Assembly (NCBI GenBank): GCA_013824385.1
Contig: PNNU01000024.1
Coordinates: 1 to 16,545 of the forward strand
DNA length: 16,545 nucleotides
DNA from: Anaerolinea sp.
Lineage (GTDB): Bacteria > Chloroflexota > Anaerolineae > Anaerolineales > Anaerolineaceae
Direction of reading: 5' to 3'
In this document: one piece after another, positions 1 through 7,255 of the stretch
How positions within the stretch are numbered: the first letter of the stretch is position 1
Layout of the letters: every line of letters starts with the position of its first letter
Notes under the pieces: model-generated
Told to the model about the DNA's origin: nothing
The model's database searches: none
What the model saw: only the letters and a program-made list of their open reading frames with translations
Program-made: the position numbers and the translations under genes

Positions 1-19
1 GGAAATTAAAAAACACAAA

Positions 20-607
20 TTGGACATAAAAGAATTTGCACATCGTATTAAATTGACCTTGAACCTTTTTTTGAAATTAAGGTATGCATTCAGGGTGGAA
101 GTGGAGGACTATTACCTGGAAACCTGGTTTATTACGTGCCTTAATCATTATTATTTTAAAGAGGTTGCTGAAGCCCAAAAATTCATTAGGGAATACAACA
201 AGCCCTTTTATCTCATTCGACTGGTAAAACAGGTTGGTAATGAAAACCGGCTTTGCAACATCGATACCGAGCAAACAACGTCATACGAAAGCAATGATGC
301 TTTTGATCTCCAGCAAGACAAGTACGGGTATTCGATTCCTGTGCCCCTGAGTGCTGGCTGGTATAGGCGTGGGGAGAACACCCACAATCCGATTTGGTCT
401 AAAGCGCAAGATGATCTACCTTATTTAATGGAAGAATCGTTCCGAAGATATGTTGTGGCCGGCTGCGTGTATCCATTAACTGAAATAATCAGAACCATTA
501 TGATGGAAAGGCACCCGGACGCTCCTGAAATTTTTCAAAAGAACGTCAAAATCCAACTGGTGGCTTGGATGAAAGAGAACGCACTGAAGGCGAGGGCTAA
601 AGGATAA
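20..607 (+). CDS. Hypothetical protein, possibly 5'-truncated by the window edge
   Basis: I do not recognise this 195-residue protein. The TTG at 20 is only the first possible start inside the window. The frame stays open back to base 2, so the true start may lie outside. The protein is soluble, with no signal peptide or membrane segment. Its N-terminal part is rich in aromatic residues (YYLETWFITCLNHYYF near residues 31-46), the middle is polar, and the C-terminus is basic (ALKARAKG). It lies 11 bases upstream of a small helix-turn-helix gene in the same direction, so the two probably share a transcript. No catalytic motif was found. It could be an accessory protein of a mobile element, but nothing in the sequence proves that. 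Confidence 0.6.
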   Translation: MDIKEFAHRIKLTLNLFLKLRYAFRVEVEDYYLETWFITCLNHYYFKEVAEAQKFIREYNKPFYLIRLVKQVGNENRLCNIDTEQTTSYESNDAFDLQQDKYGYSIPVPLSAGWYRRGENTHNPIWSKAQDDLPYLMEESFRRYVVAGCVYPLTEIIRTIMMERHPDAPEIFQKNVKIQLVAWMKENALKARAKG

Positions 608-618
608 ATACCACCCAA

Positions 619-963
619 TTGTCACTGGAAGCTTCGGAAAAGATCATGGTCATAGTCCGTATGCAAATCGAAAAACTTATCAAAGAAAAGGATATCTCAA
701 CGGTTGAGTCCAATGAAATTGAATCTCCCTGGGAGTTCAAGTATACGAATTGGGGAAAGAATATCTTAGAAAACCTAATCACCACCAAACAAATGACCGA
801 AAAACTAGGATTGCAGGTCAGCCAAACCGGTAAACTGGCGCGTAAAAGGGGAGTGGGTAGAAAACTCGAAGGCTATCTCCGAGTATATTTACCTGAACAT
901 ATTCCCAAAATGGAAGAACGTAAAATAGGTAGACCAGTTGAGAAAGGAAAGCGCCGACAATGA
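619..963 (+). CDS. Small helix-turn-helix DNA-binding protein (excisionase/MerR-like)
   Basis: This 114-residue basic protein (TTG start) has a C-terminal segment, from about residue 54 (ITTKQMTEKLGLQVSQTGKLARKRG) to residue 95 (YLPEHIP), that follows the pattern of excisionase-type helix-turn-helix domains: a 'TTKQMTEKLGLQ' first helix and turn, a recognition helix with basic residues, a wing, then a short helix. It ends in a basic tail (RKIGRPVEKGKRR) that resembles an AT-hook-like GRP motif. The expected role is DNA binding, for example controlling excision or transcription of an element; this is inferred from the fold pattern. ATG 646 (residue 10) is an alternative start, and neither start has a strong ribosome site. 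It follows the previous gene by 11 bases. The next gene is convergent. Confidence 0.65.
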   Translation: MSLEASEKIMVIVRMQIEKLIKEKDISTVESNEIESPWEFKYTNWGKNILENLITTKQMTEKLGLQVSQTGKLARKRGVGRKLEGYLRVYLPEHIPKMEERKIGRPVEKGKRRQ

Positions 964-1019
964 GCGATCAAACATTTCGACCACCGCAAACGAACTAATA
1001 TCATTAAATCTCTCTACAT

Positions 1020-1529
1020 TTAATCTTGAAAACTCTCACGCATTGCATCAACTGAATACATCCATCCAATTTTTCGTTGTGGCATTCTATTTAAATCATT
1101 CTGAATTTCATGAAGGTTGATTTTGTTTTTGTCAACGATGTCTTGATTAATAAAGATACAAAAAATATCTATAAGATCATTCATCGAGCCAATCATACTT
1201 CGGCTCGCCGTTTTTATAAAAACACTATTTTGGTGTTCATCGAGAAGTCTTTGGATTCTTGGCTGGGTGATGCCGTCTGATAAAAGTGATTTAGCAAGGT
1301 TTTTTTTGAAAAATCTAAAGACGTCAGCTGAATCTGGTCTGCTTGGAAAGGGGAGTATGACAGTATATAAGGTAGGATCATTCACAAAGAGAAGGAATAC
1401 TAAATCATTAATCTCAATGATATTGGCGTACCATACCAACATAGGAGAACTGTCAGGTTCTTTTTCCAGTTTCTGTATGGGTAGGTCTAACGCTCTTAGC
1501 AGTTTTTGAGTGCAATGAAAATATAGCAT
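1020..1529 (-). CDS. DUF6933-family protein
   Basis: This 169-residue protein on the minus strand starts at ATG 1529. The N-terminus 'MLYFHCTQKLLRAL' followed by 'LVWYANIIEINDLVFLLFVNDPTLYTVILPF' matches the pattern I know for DUF6933 proteins: an M-x-x-x-HCTQKLL start, a W-x-AN motif and LFVND-x-TL. The family has no established function and is common in bacterial genomes and islands. The gene converges with the helix-turn-helix gene, leaving 57 bases between the two stops with no convincing terminator. On the mRNA, an AGGATC about 12 bases before the ATG may be a weak ribosome site. The overlapping plus-strand frames (938-1120, 1267-1509) are shadows of this gene. The family call is from memory of the motif pattern. 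Confidence 0.8.
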   Translation of the reverse strand: MLYFHCTQKLLRALDLPIQKLEKEPDSSPMLVWYANIIEINDLVFLLFVNDPTLYTVILPFPSRPDSADVFRFFKKNLAKSLLSDGITQPRIQRLLDEHQNSVFIKTASRSMIGSMNDLIDIFCIFINQDIVDKNKINLHEIQNDLNRMPQRKIGWMYSVDAMRESFQD

Positions 1530-1551
1530 GTTTTTTAGATCCTGATTTTAA

Positions 1552-1788
1552 TTGCTAGATTCTTATTCGACGTCAAAGTTTACCCCGTTCTTTTTTCACG
1601 ATCAAAAATATATCGACCTTCTAAATCATTATTTAGTTTCTTCCAATGTTGTAATTATGCCATATAAAGCAATAATAAAACATCTTCACGGTTTGGATCT
1701 TATTATATTGTTCGAACTCAAGACTTTGTCAAATGGTTATTTCAACTTAGACTTTTGGAATGATCAGGAAATTCAAAATAACAATTAG
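1552..1788 (+). CDS. Possible small ORF upstream of recD2
   Basis: This is a 78-codon open frame with a TTG start that ends 3 bases before the GTG of the RecD2 gene. The middle part (IMPYKAIIKHLHGLDLIILFELKTL) loosely resembles the first helices of phage-type replisome-organiser or helix-turn-helix proteins, where a 'lGL-x-x-A-ILL-x-EL' pattern recurs. There is no ribosome site and the base composition is AT-rich. It may be a remnant or chance. It otherwise fills the 1530-1791 gap, which must also hold the promoter of the divergent DUF6933 gene. Confidence 0.22.
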   Translation: MLDSYSTSKFTPFFFHDQKYIDLLNHYLVSSNVVIMPYKAIIKHLHGLDLIILFELKTLSNGYFNLDFWNDQEIQNNN

Positions 1789-1791
1789 TTA

Positions 1792-4080
1792 GTGGTTACA
1801 TGTCCTCCAGTCCTGCACCTACCGGGTATACTTGTTTTTGTGGACACCCTCTCTGGTTCCGTTGAGCGAATCACATATTACAATCCAGAAAATGGATACA
1901 CTGTGTTGCGTCTGCTTCCAGAGGGTTCCAGGCAGCAACGAGTTCCCGGTTTGAGTTTTGATGGACTTGCCACGGTGATCGGTAATCTACCAGAGATATC
2001 TCCGGGTGAACATCTTCGTTTGCAAGGGAACTGGGATACCCACCCTAAACATGGAAAACAATTCAAGGTTGAGGTTTGTGAACAAACTTTACCTGCAAGC
2101 ATTGCGGGGATTGAAGGTTACCTTGGTTCTGGTCTGATCAAAGGTATCGGTCCAAAACTGGCTGAGCGTATTGTTGGATGTTTCAAAGAAAAGACTTTCG
2201 AGATCATTGAGAAACACCCTGAACGTTTGGTGGAAGTGTCTGGGATTGGTCAGGATCGCACGACCAAGATTACTGCTGCCTGGGAAGAGCAAAAACAGGT
2301 CAAAGAGATTATGATTTTCCTCCATGGCCATGGCGTAAGTACTAACTTGGCGGTTAAAATCTACAAAACCTATGGTGAAAAAGCGCTCGAAATCGTCCAA
2401 AAAAATCCATACCAGCTTGAACGCGATATCTATGGAGTTGGGTTTAAAACTGCCGATAAGATCGCACAAGCACTCGGCCTTGCACCAGATCACCCATCCC
2501 GTATTGAAGCAGGGATTGTCTTTGCTCTGAATGAGCTAATCAATGATGGACATGTGTATGCCCCTAAAGACTTGCTGACTCAAAGAGCGGTGGAACTGCT
2601 GGCAATTGATCCAGTCTTGATTGCACCGGCTCTTGAACGCTTAGCCCAAGATGACCGTATTCGCCCGGAAATGGTTCCCCTGAACAGTAAAGGCAATGAT
2701 CCAGAATCCAAAAAGCTTGCTGAGTCTTCTGGTCTCTACAGTTCTCCCGTTGTTTACCTGACCCCGCTTTACTTTGGAGAGACAGGGGTTGCAGAACGAT
2801 TGAAAGCTCTTGCCGGGGCTGTGAAATCCTCAAAAACAATCAATCAACTTACTTTTCCTGATCAGACTCTATCTGAGGAGCAGCAGTCTGCTGTGCGCAT
2901 GGTACTCAGCCATGCAGTCAGTATTCTTACCGGCGGACCGGGAACCGGAAAAACAACCTGTCTGAAAGCCTTGATCACCGCACTTGAAACCTTGCATATT
3001 CCTTATGCACTTGCATCCCCCACGGGGCGAGCAGCTAAAAGGCTCTCTGAAGCGACTTCTCGACCAGCAAGCACCATCCACCGCTTACTTGAGTTCTCCC
3101 CTGTAGAAGGATTCAAACATAATCAAGAGAATCCTCTCCATATCGACTTTCTGGTCGTGGATGAAGCCTCCATGCTTGACATTCTACTCACCAACAACCT
3201 GCTCAAAGCATTGAAGCCAGGTACTCATTTGTTGTTAGTAGGTGATATCGACCAATTACCGTCTGTTGGGGCAGGGGATGTATTACGCGATATCATCGCT
3301 AGCGGGATTGCACCGGTGGCACGGCTCACGACCATATTCCGCCAGGCTGCTGATTCACAAATCATAATAAATGCACATCGTATCAATGAGGGTAAAATGC
3401 CCCTCTTCTCAAACAACGTCGCATCACTCAAAAATGAAGAACGTGGGGATTTCTATCTGTTCCCTGCTGAGGATGCTGAAGCAGCTGCGGACTGGATCGT
3501 TGAAGTAGTCACTGAAAGAATCCCCCAGAAATTCGGCTTTGACCCTATCCGGGACATCCAGATATTGGCTCCAATGTATCGCGGTCCAGCAGGGGTCATT
3601 GCACTCAATGATCGTCTTCAAGAAAAACTCAATCCAGCTGCAGCTACCAAACATGAACGCAAACTTTTTGGTGTTACATTCCGCTCCGGTGACAAGGTCA
3701 TGCAGACCCGCAATAATTATGATAAAGATGTCTACAATGGGGATATTGGTTTCATCCGGTCAATAGACATTATCGAACACACAATGAATGTAGACTTTGA
3801 AGGTCGTGTCGTGACTTATGATTGGAACGAAGTGGATGAGCTTACCCTTGCTTACGTTGTCTCTGTCCACAAAGCCCAAGGCTCGGAATTTCCTGTTATT
3901 GTTATGCCGGTAGTGACACAGCATTATTTGATGCTGCAACGTAACCTACTTTACACTGCAATTACACGCGCTCGTAAATTGTGTGTTCTTGCGGGCAGTA
4001 AGCGAGCTATTAGTATGGCTGTGCGCAATAACAAAGTAACGCAGCGATTCACGGCTCTTGAATGGCGTTTAGGAAAATAA
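1792..4080 (+). CDS. recD2: RecD2-type ATP-dependent DNA helicase (SF1B)
   Basis: This 762-residue protein matches RecD2/YrrC 5'-3' DNA helicases in length and motif order; these act in recombination and repair without RecBC. The N-terminal domain begins 'LSGSVERITYYNPENGYTVLRL'. A helix-hairpin-helix region follows (GSGLIKGIGPKLAERIV near residues 112-128, then two more 'GIG/GVG' hairpins). The helicase motifs are Walker A GGPGTGKTT at 381-389, Walker B VVDEAS with D457/E458, motif III GDIDQLPSVG at 484-493, IFRQ at 515-518, SVHKAQGSE at 691-699, and YTAITRAR at 721-728. All key residues are present, so it should be active. GTG 1792 gives a 16-residue extension not typical of the family; GTG 1840, just before DTLSGSVERI, may be the real start. 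Neither has a clear ribosome site. No recB or recC is nearby. Confidence 0.95.
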   Translation: MVTCPPVLHLPGILVFVDTLSGSVERITYYNPENGYTVLRLLPEGSRQQRVPGLSFDGLATVIGNLPEISPGEHLRLQGNWDTHPKHGKQFKVEVCEQTLPASIAGIEGYLGSGLIKGIGPKLAERIVGCFKEKTFEIIEKHPERLVEVSGIGQDRTTKITAAWEEQKQVKEIMIFLHGHGVSTNLAVKIYKTYGEKALEIVQKNPYQLERDIYGVGFKTADKIAQALGLAPDHPSRIEAGIVFALNELINDGHVYAPKDLLTQRAVELLAIDPVLIAPALERLAQDDRIRPEMVPLNSKGNDPESKKLAESSGLYSSPVVYLTPLYFGETGVAERLKALAGAVKSSKTINQLTFPDQTLSEEQQSAVRMVLSHAVSILTGGPGTGKTTCLKALITALETLHIPYALASPTGRAAKRLSEATSRPASTIHRLLEFSPVEGFKHNQENPLHIDFLVVDEASMLDILLTNNLLKALKPGTHLLLVGDIDQLPSVGAGDVLRDIIASGIAPVARLTTIFRQAADSQIIINAHRINEGKMPLFSNNVASLKNEERGDFYLFPAEDAEAAADWIVEVVTERIPQKFGFDPIRDIQILAPMYRGPAGVIALNDRLQEKLNPAAATKHERKLFGVTFRSGDKVMQTRNNYDKDVYNGDIGFIRSIDIIEHTMNVDFEGRVVTYDWNEVDELTLAYVVSVHKAQGSEFPVIVMPVVTQHYLMLQRNLLYTAITRARKLCVLAGSKRAISMAVRNNKVTQRFTALEWRLGK

Positions 4081-4560
4081 AACACTCGGAGCATCCTGGA
4101 GAAAAAATTCATTTAATTCATTTGTAATTTCCATCTTCATTGAGCAAAAATTGCTGCTAAATAAATATGGTTGGCTTTGCGATTTCTATCCTTGGAGCAA
4201 ACTGCAAGGTATTCTGTTTCTAGCAATGATCTGGTTCAAGTTTAGGAATTTATGTTTTTCATAAAGATCTTAGTACCGTTTACAGGAAGCTGTCTGAGCG
4301 AATCAGGCAGAAAAAAGCCAAAAAGCACCTCAAAATTTGATACCTTGGAATAGGATAATGCCTCACGAGGGTATCTGTGTTAAGCAAGCTGTAAACGATA
4401 TTCCACCTGTGTGTGGGGGTAAAACTGTCTCCCAAGTCGATTAAATCCACTGGTTGGTACCTCATTTGCACTCCAATTGCACCTTAATGTACCAACCAGT
4501 GAAGCAAGATAATGCGACCTATTAATAAACCACGCTACCCTTAAAATGAGAAATTAATGA
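4081..4560. other. Gene-free gap with nested inverted repeats; candidate structured RNA at 4277-4397
   Basis: I see no convincing gene here; a minus-strand 63-codon frame (4280-4471) resembles nothing I know. Complementary segments are visible. An outer 9-bp pair, CGTTTACAG 4277-4285 with CTGTAAACG 4389-4397, encloses two hairpins. One is CTGTCTGA/TCAGGCAG (4290-4297 with 4303-4310, one G-U, 5-base loop). The other is GATACCTT/AGGGTATC (4339-4346 with 4368-4375, one G-U). Together they could form a three-way junction of about 120 nucleotides. A separate long hairpin follows at 4448-4501. No T-run follows any of these, so they are not ordinary terminators. Confidence 0.35.
4448..4501. repeat. 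Perfect 13-bp inverted repeat with 28-base spacer
   Basis: CACTGGTTGGTAC at 4448-4460 is exactly reverse-complementary to GTACCAACCAGTG at 4489-4501. A perfect 13-bp pair this close is very unlikely by chance in a 500-base gap. The spacer contains TTGCAC twice. No T-run follows on either strand, so it is not a standard terminator. It may be a protein-binding site, a recombination site or a stem of a structured RNA. Confidence 0.85.
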
Positions 4561-4589
4561 TTGAATCGTTGAGCTTTCAATGATACAAT
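4561..4589 (+). promoter_or_regulatory. Sigma-70-type promoter of the AbiE-like operon
   Basis: TTGAAT (4561-4566) and TACAAT (4584-4589) are separated by exactly 17 bases, a near-consensus housekeeping promoter. It predicts transcription starting near 4596, inside the palindrome at 4593-4610 and about 24 bases before the antitoxin ATG. Confidence 0.75.
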
Positions 4590-4592
4590 AGT

Positions 4593-4610
4593 TTTCAACA
4601 AATGTTGAAA
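4593..4610. promoter_or_regulatory. 18-bp palindromic operator of the toxin-antitoxin operon
   Basis: TTTCAACA-AA-TGTTGAAA is a perfect inverted repeat (8-bp arms, 2-base centre) that overlaps the predicted transcription start. A half-site-like CTTTCAA also lies at 4574-4580 between the -35 and -10 elements. AbiEi antitoxins are known to repress their own operons by binding inverted repeats, so this is the natural operator. That the first gene's product binds it is inference. Confidence 0.7.
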
Positions 4611-4619
4611 GGGTATGTT

Positions 4620-5699
4620 ATGTTGAAAGAAAAAGAAGTACTTTTCCAAGGAATTATGCTTTTACAGAGCAATTTGTCTGGTGTTCCGTTTTTAAAGAAT
4701 GCCATCATTGAAAATCATTCATTATTGGAGTCATCATATATTGCCGATGTGATTTTTTCTATTCCTGGATTAGATTATCAATTTATACTTAAAGCCAAAT
4801 CCAACGGTCAACCTCGTTATGCGAGGGATGCTGTAAATGAATTACTCCTGATACAAAATAAGAATCCAGAACGATATGGAATCCTCGTTGCTCCTTATAT
4901 TTCTAATGAAGCTGCAAAAATTTGTAAGGATGCAAATATTGGATATCTTGATCTTTCTGGAAATTGTAGGTTTGCATTCAAAAACATTTTTATAGAAAAG
5001 GTTTGTCAGCCAAACAAGTTTTCGTCTAAACGTGAATTAGCTTCCTTGTATTCCCCAAAATCTGAAAGGATTCTTCGGGTGTTGTTAACTTATTCTTATC
5101 AGCCATGGCGAACTGTAGAGCTTGCTCGGAAGGCAGAAGTAAGTATCGGTCTTATCTCCTACGTAAAGAAACAACTTGACGACCGTGAATGGATTCAAAT
5201 AGGTGAGGAAGGTTTTGCCCTAATTCAACCTGAAGCGCTGCTTGAGGAGTGGAGTAAAAACTATTCATACAAGAAGAATGGGATTACTGATTGTTATACT
5301 CTTTCCTCTCCTGTTGATCTCGAAAATAATGTTAAAAATTTCTCTTCCGCTAATTCTGAGATCACCTATGCCTTAACAGGGTTTTCTGCGGCCAATTATT
5401 ACGCTCCGATGGTACGGAATCAACGCTCCATGATCTACCTTTCAGACGTAAATGACTTTGTAATTCAACAATTAAATTTAAAACCGGTTACTAGCGGAGC
5501 TAATGTTAGCCTGCTCAAGCCGTATGATGATGGAGTTTTTTGGAATTTACGGGAAATAAATGGTGTTCTTGCGGTATCGCCGATTCAAGCTTACCTTGAT
5601 TTAAAGAATTATCGCGGCCGAGGTGAAGAAGCCGCGGATGCTATCTATAAGGAGATTATTCAAAAGCAATGGTCAATGCAAAAGATTACGATGCCCTAA
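4620..5699 (+). CDS. AbiEi-family type IV antitoxin (transcriptional repressor)
   Basis: This is the antitoxin of a two-gene AbiE-like system, expected to repress the operon and counter the nucleotidyltransferase toxin without binding it (type IV). ATG 4620 is preferred over ATG 4602 because GAAAGGG (4607-4613) sits 6 bases before it, giving 359 residues. Domains in order: an N-terminal part resembling a restriction-endonuclease fold (IAD43 ... K58-A59-K60-SNGQPR, then GYLDLSGN) in which the usual active-site Glu is Lys58, so it is probably inactive; a winged helix-turn-helix at about 150-205 (TVELARKAEVSIGLISYVKKQL); and a C-terminal AbiEi-like region at about 235-350 (YALTGFSAANYYAP ... VSPIQAYLDL). 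Its 3' end overlaps the toxin gene by 31 bases, which implies translational coupling. A promoter and palindrome lie just upstream. Confidence 0.85.
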   Translation: MLKEKEVLFQGIMLLQSNLSGVPFLKNAIIENHSLLESSYIADVIFSIPGLDYQFILKAKSNGQPRYARDAVNELLLIQNKNPERYGILVAPYISNEAAKICKDANIGYLDLSGNCRFAFKNIFIEKVCQPNKFSSKRELASLYSPKSERILRVLLTYSYQPWRTVELARKAEVSIGLISYVKKQLDDREWIQIGEEGFALIQPEALLEEWSKNYSYKKNGITDCYTLSSPVDLENNVKNFSSANSEITYALTGFSAANYYAPMVRNQRSMIYLSDVNDFVIQQLNLKPVTSGANVSLLKPYDDGVFWNLREINGVLAVSPIQAYLDLKNYRGRGEEAADAIYKEIIQKQWSMQKITMP

Positions 5700-6505
5700 A
5701 AGTTGATGCTGCTCGAAGTGTATTGTTGGAGCTCTCTCACCTCCTAGGGGCGTATAGGAGTGGAATCGTAATTGTAGGTGGTTGGGTTCCGGGGTTACTA
5801 TTTCCTGGTATGGCTGAACAACATATTGGCAGCACAGATGTTGATCTTGCACTTGATCGCAAAATACTGCAGGAAGTTGGCTATCGTTCTATTTTGGAAC
5901 TTCTACTTGCACGCGGGTATCGACAAGGTAATCAGCCCTTCATTTTTTATCGAGCATTAAAAATAGAGGGCTTGGAGTTTGAGGTCGAAGTCGATTTTAT
6001 AACCTCAGAGTATGGTGGCACAGGGAAAAAACAACGGACTCAAACGGTTCAGGATATGCATCCACGAAAAGCCCGTGGTTGTGATTTGGCTTTTGAGATG
6101 CCTATGGAAATCTTGATCAAGGGTGTTTTACCTGATGGGGGATTGGACCAAACACCTATTCGTGTGGTATCTATAGTCCCTTTCATCATTATGAAGGCAT
6201 TTGCTTTGGGAGATCGGCTTAAAGAGAAGGACGCGTATGATATTTATTACTGTCTAAAAAATTATCCGGGTGGATTGGATGAGCTAATAATCAAATTCCA
6301 TCCTTATATTCATAATACCTTGGTAAAAGAAGGATTGAATATCTTGCTGAATAAATTTTCTTCTCCCGAGCATATGGGGCCAAAATTTGTGGTAGATTTT
6401 TTGGATATTACAGATCCAGAAGATCGGGCTGCACTTCAACGGGATGCTTTTGAGCGTGTTGCTTATGTATTACAGGGGTCGGGCTTATTTGATTCTCACA
6501 AATGA
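5669..6505 (+). CDS. AbiEii-like nucleotidyltransferase toxin
   Basis: This 278-residue protein is the partner of the upstream antitoxin. It has the DNA polymerase beta-type nucleotidyltransferase signature: VGGWVPGLLF near 37-46, then G54-S55-T56-D57-V58-D59-L with the two metal-binding aspartates, and a third acidic position in EVEVD109FIT. The later block K176-AFALGDRLKEKDAYDIY (R183, D188, D191) matches the conserved K...R...KD-x-YD segment of the AbiEii/DUF1814 family. All expected catalytic residues are present. Family members block growth by transferring nucleotides to targets such as tRNA; the target here is unknown. The ATG lies inside the antitoxin gene (31-base overlap). AAGGAG at 5649-5654 is 14 bases upstream, too far to be ideal, so reinitiation after the antitoxin is likely. 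Confidence 0.85.
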   Translation: MVNAKDYDALKVDAARSVLLELSHLLGAYRSGIVIVGGWVPGLLFPGMAEQHIGSTDVDLALDRKILQEVGYRSILELLLARGYRQGNQPFIFYRALKIEGLEFEVEVDFITSEYGGTGKKQRTQTVQDMHPRKARGCDLAFEMPMEILIKGVLPDGGLDQTPIRVVSIVPFIIMKAFALGDRLKEKDAYDIYYCLKNYPGGLDELIIKFHPYIHNTLVKEGLNILLNKFSSPEHMGPKFVVDFLDITDPEDRAALQRDAFERVAYVLQGSGLFDSHK

Positions 6506-6560
6506 GGCACAAGAGGTAATGAGAATATAGCATTAGCCGATAATACTAATTGAGTGGATT

Positions 6561-6580
6561 CGATTGGTTTCGATTGGTTT
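6561..6580 (+). repeat. Tandem 10-bp direct repeat
   Basis: CGATTGGTTT occurs twice back to back, 29 bases before the RNase H start codon. It could be a tandem binding site or a replication-slippage product. No clean promoter could be placed around it. Confidence 0.7.
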
Positions 6581-6608
6581 CAATAATTACACATTAGAGG
6601 GATATATT

Positions 6609-7160
6609 ATGTCAAAACAAAAATACTATGTGGTTTGGAAGGGACGCAACACAGGCGTATTTACCACCTGGCAGGAATGCTCAGCGCAGGTTACCGGGTT
6701 CAACGACGCATTGTACAAGTCATGTGAGAACAGAGAAATTGCCGATGAAGCTTTTCGTGGATCTTATGAAGAATACAAGGGAAAAACTTTTTCAGCCTAT
6801 ACCCCAGAAATGCTGGAGATTATCGGTAAACCAATTGAGGATAGTTATTGTGTAGATGCTTCTTGCATTGGTTATCCTATTGAGGACAAATGTGTTCATA
6901 CAACTTCACGCGAAAACGTTTTTCACCAGGGTCCATTTGAGAATGGGACGAATAATATTGGTGAATTCCTGGCATTAGTCCACGCATTGGCGTTATTCAA
7001 GAAAATCGGTAACGATAAACCGGTTTACTCTGATTCTGAAACCGCCATCACCTGGGTCAAGAATAAAAAATGTAAAACAAATCTTCCCAAGGATGATAAG
7101 GACGAAAAATTGTTTGAACTCATCGAACGTTCTGAAGATTGGTTAAACCATAACGAATAA
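6609..7160 (+). CDS. Viroplasmin-type ribonuclease H, C-terminally truncated by an in-frame stop
   Basis: This enzyme class cuts RNA in RNA:DNA hybrids. ATG 6609 is chosen because AGAGGGA (6596-6602) lies upstream and the protein then starts 'MSKQKYYVVWKGRNTGVF', the canonical start of the viroplasmin (hybrid-binding) domain, residues 1-60 (W10, G12, TGVFTTWQEC, GF-x-x-A-x-YKS). The catalytic domain follows from about 78, with D83 (VDAS), E119 (NIGEFLAL) and D142 (YSDSETA) visible. The frame stops at TAA 7158-7160 after 183 residues, yet the same frame continues downstream with the conserved family tail, including the fourth active-site Asp. The gene is thus probably a recent pseudogene, an impaired enzyme, a readthrough case, or a sequencing error. 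It is the first gene of a set with the two helicases that follow. Confidence 0.9.
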   Translation: MSKQKYYVVWKGRNTGVFTTWQECSAQVTGFNDALYKSCENREIADEAFRGSYEEYKGKTFSAYTPEMLEIIGKPIEDSYCVDASCIGYPIEDKCVHTTSRENVFHQGPFENGTNNIGEFLALVHALALFKKIGNDKPVYSDSETAITWVKNKKCKTNLPKDDKDEKLFELIERSEDWLNHNE

Positions 7161-7229
7161 TCAATACAGATTCTAAAATGGGATACCAACGCCTGGGGAG
7201 AAATCCCCGCTGACTATGGTAGAAAATAA
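7158..7229 (+). other. Stranded C-terminal tail of the RNase H after a premature TAA
   Basis: Reading straight on in frame past TAA 7158-7160 gives 22 more codons that contain WDTNAWGEIPADYGRK and end at TAA 7227-7229. This is the characteristic end of bacterial viroplasmin-type RNase H. The Asp in ADYGRK sits five residues from the end, as does the catalytic D192 in the 196-residue Bacillus halodurans enzyme. The stop occupies a place where Tyr is common in relatives, so one base change (TAT or TAC to TAA) explains it. Confidence 0.85.
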
Positions 7230-7255
7230 ACGGAACTAGAGGGAATCCACACTCA

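Noticed and set aside
1003..1024. ATTAAAT/ATTTAAT repeat between the convergent genes as a terminator
   Set aside because: The stem is 7 bp of only A and T with no T-run; too weak to call.
938..1509. Plus-strand frames 938-1120 and 1267-1509
   Set aside because: They overlap the minus-strand DUF6933 gene, which has clear family motifs; these frames have none.
1878..3766. Minus-strand and third-frame ORFs within recD2
   Set aside because: They are shadows of a gene with all helicase motifs.
4280..4471. Minus-strand 63-codon frame in the recD2-abiE gap, considered as a transposase remnant
   Set aside because: No transposase motif, no ribosome site, and it spans the inverted repeats; not supportable.
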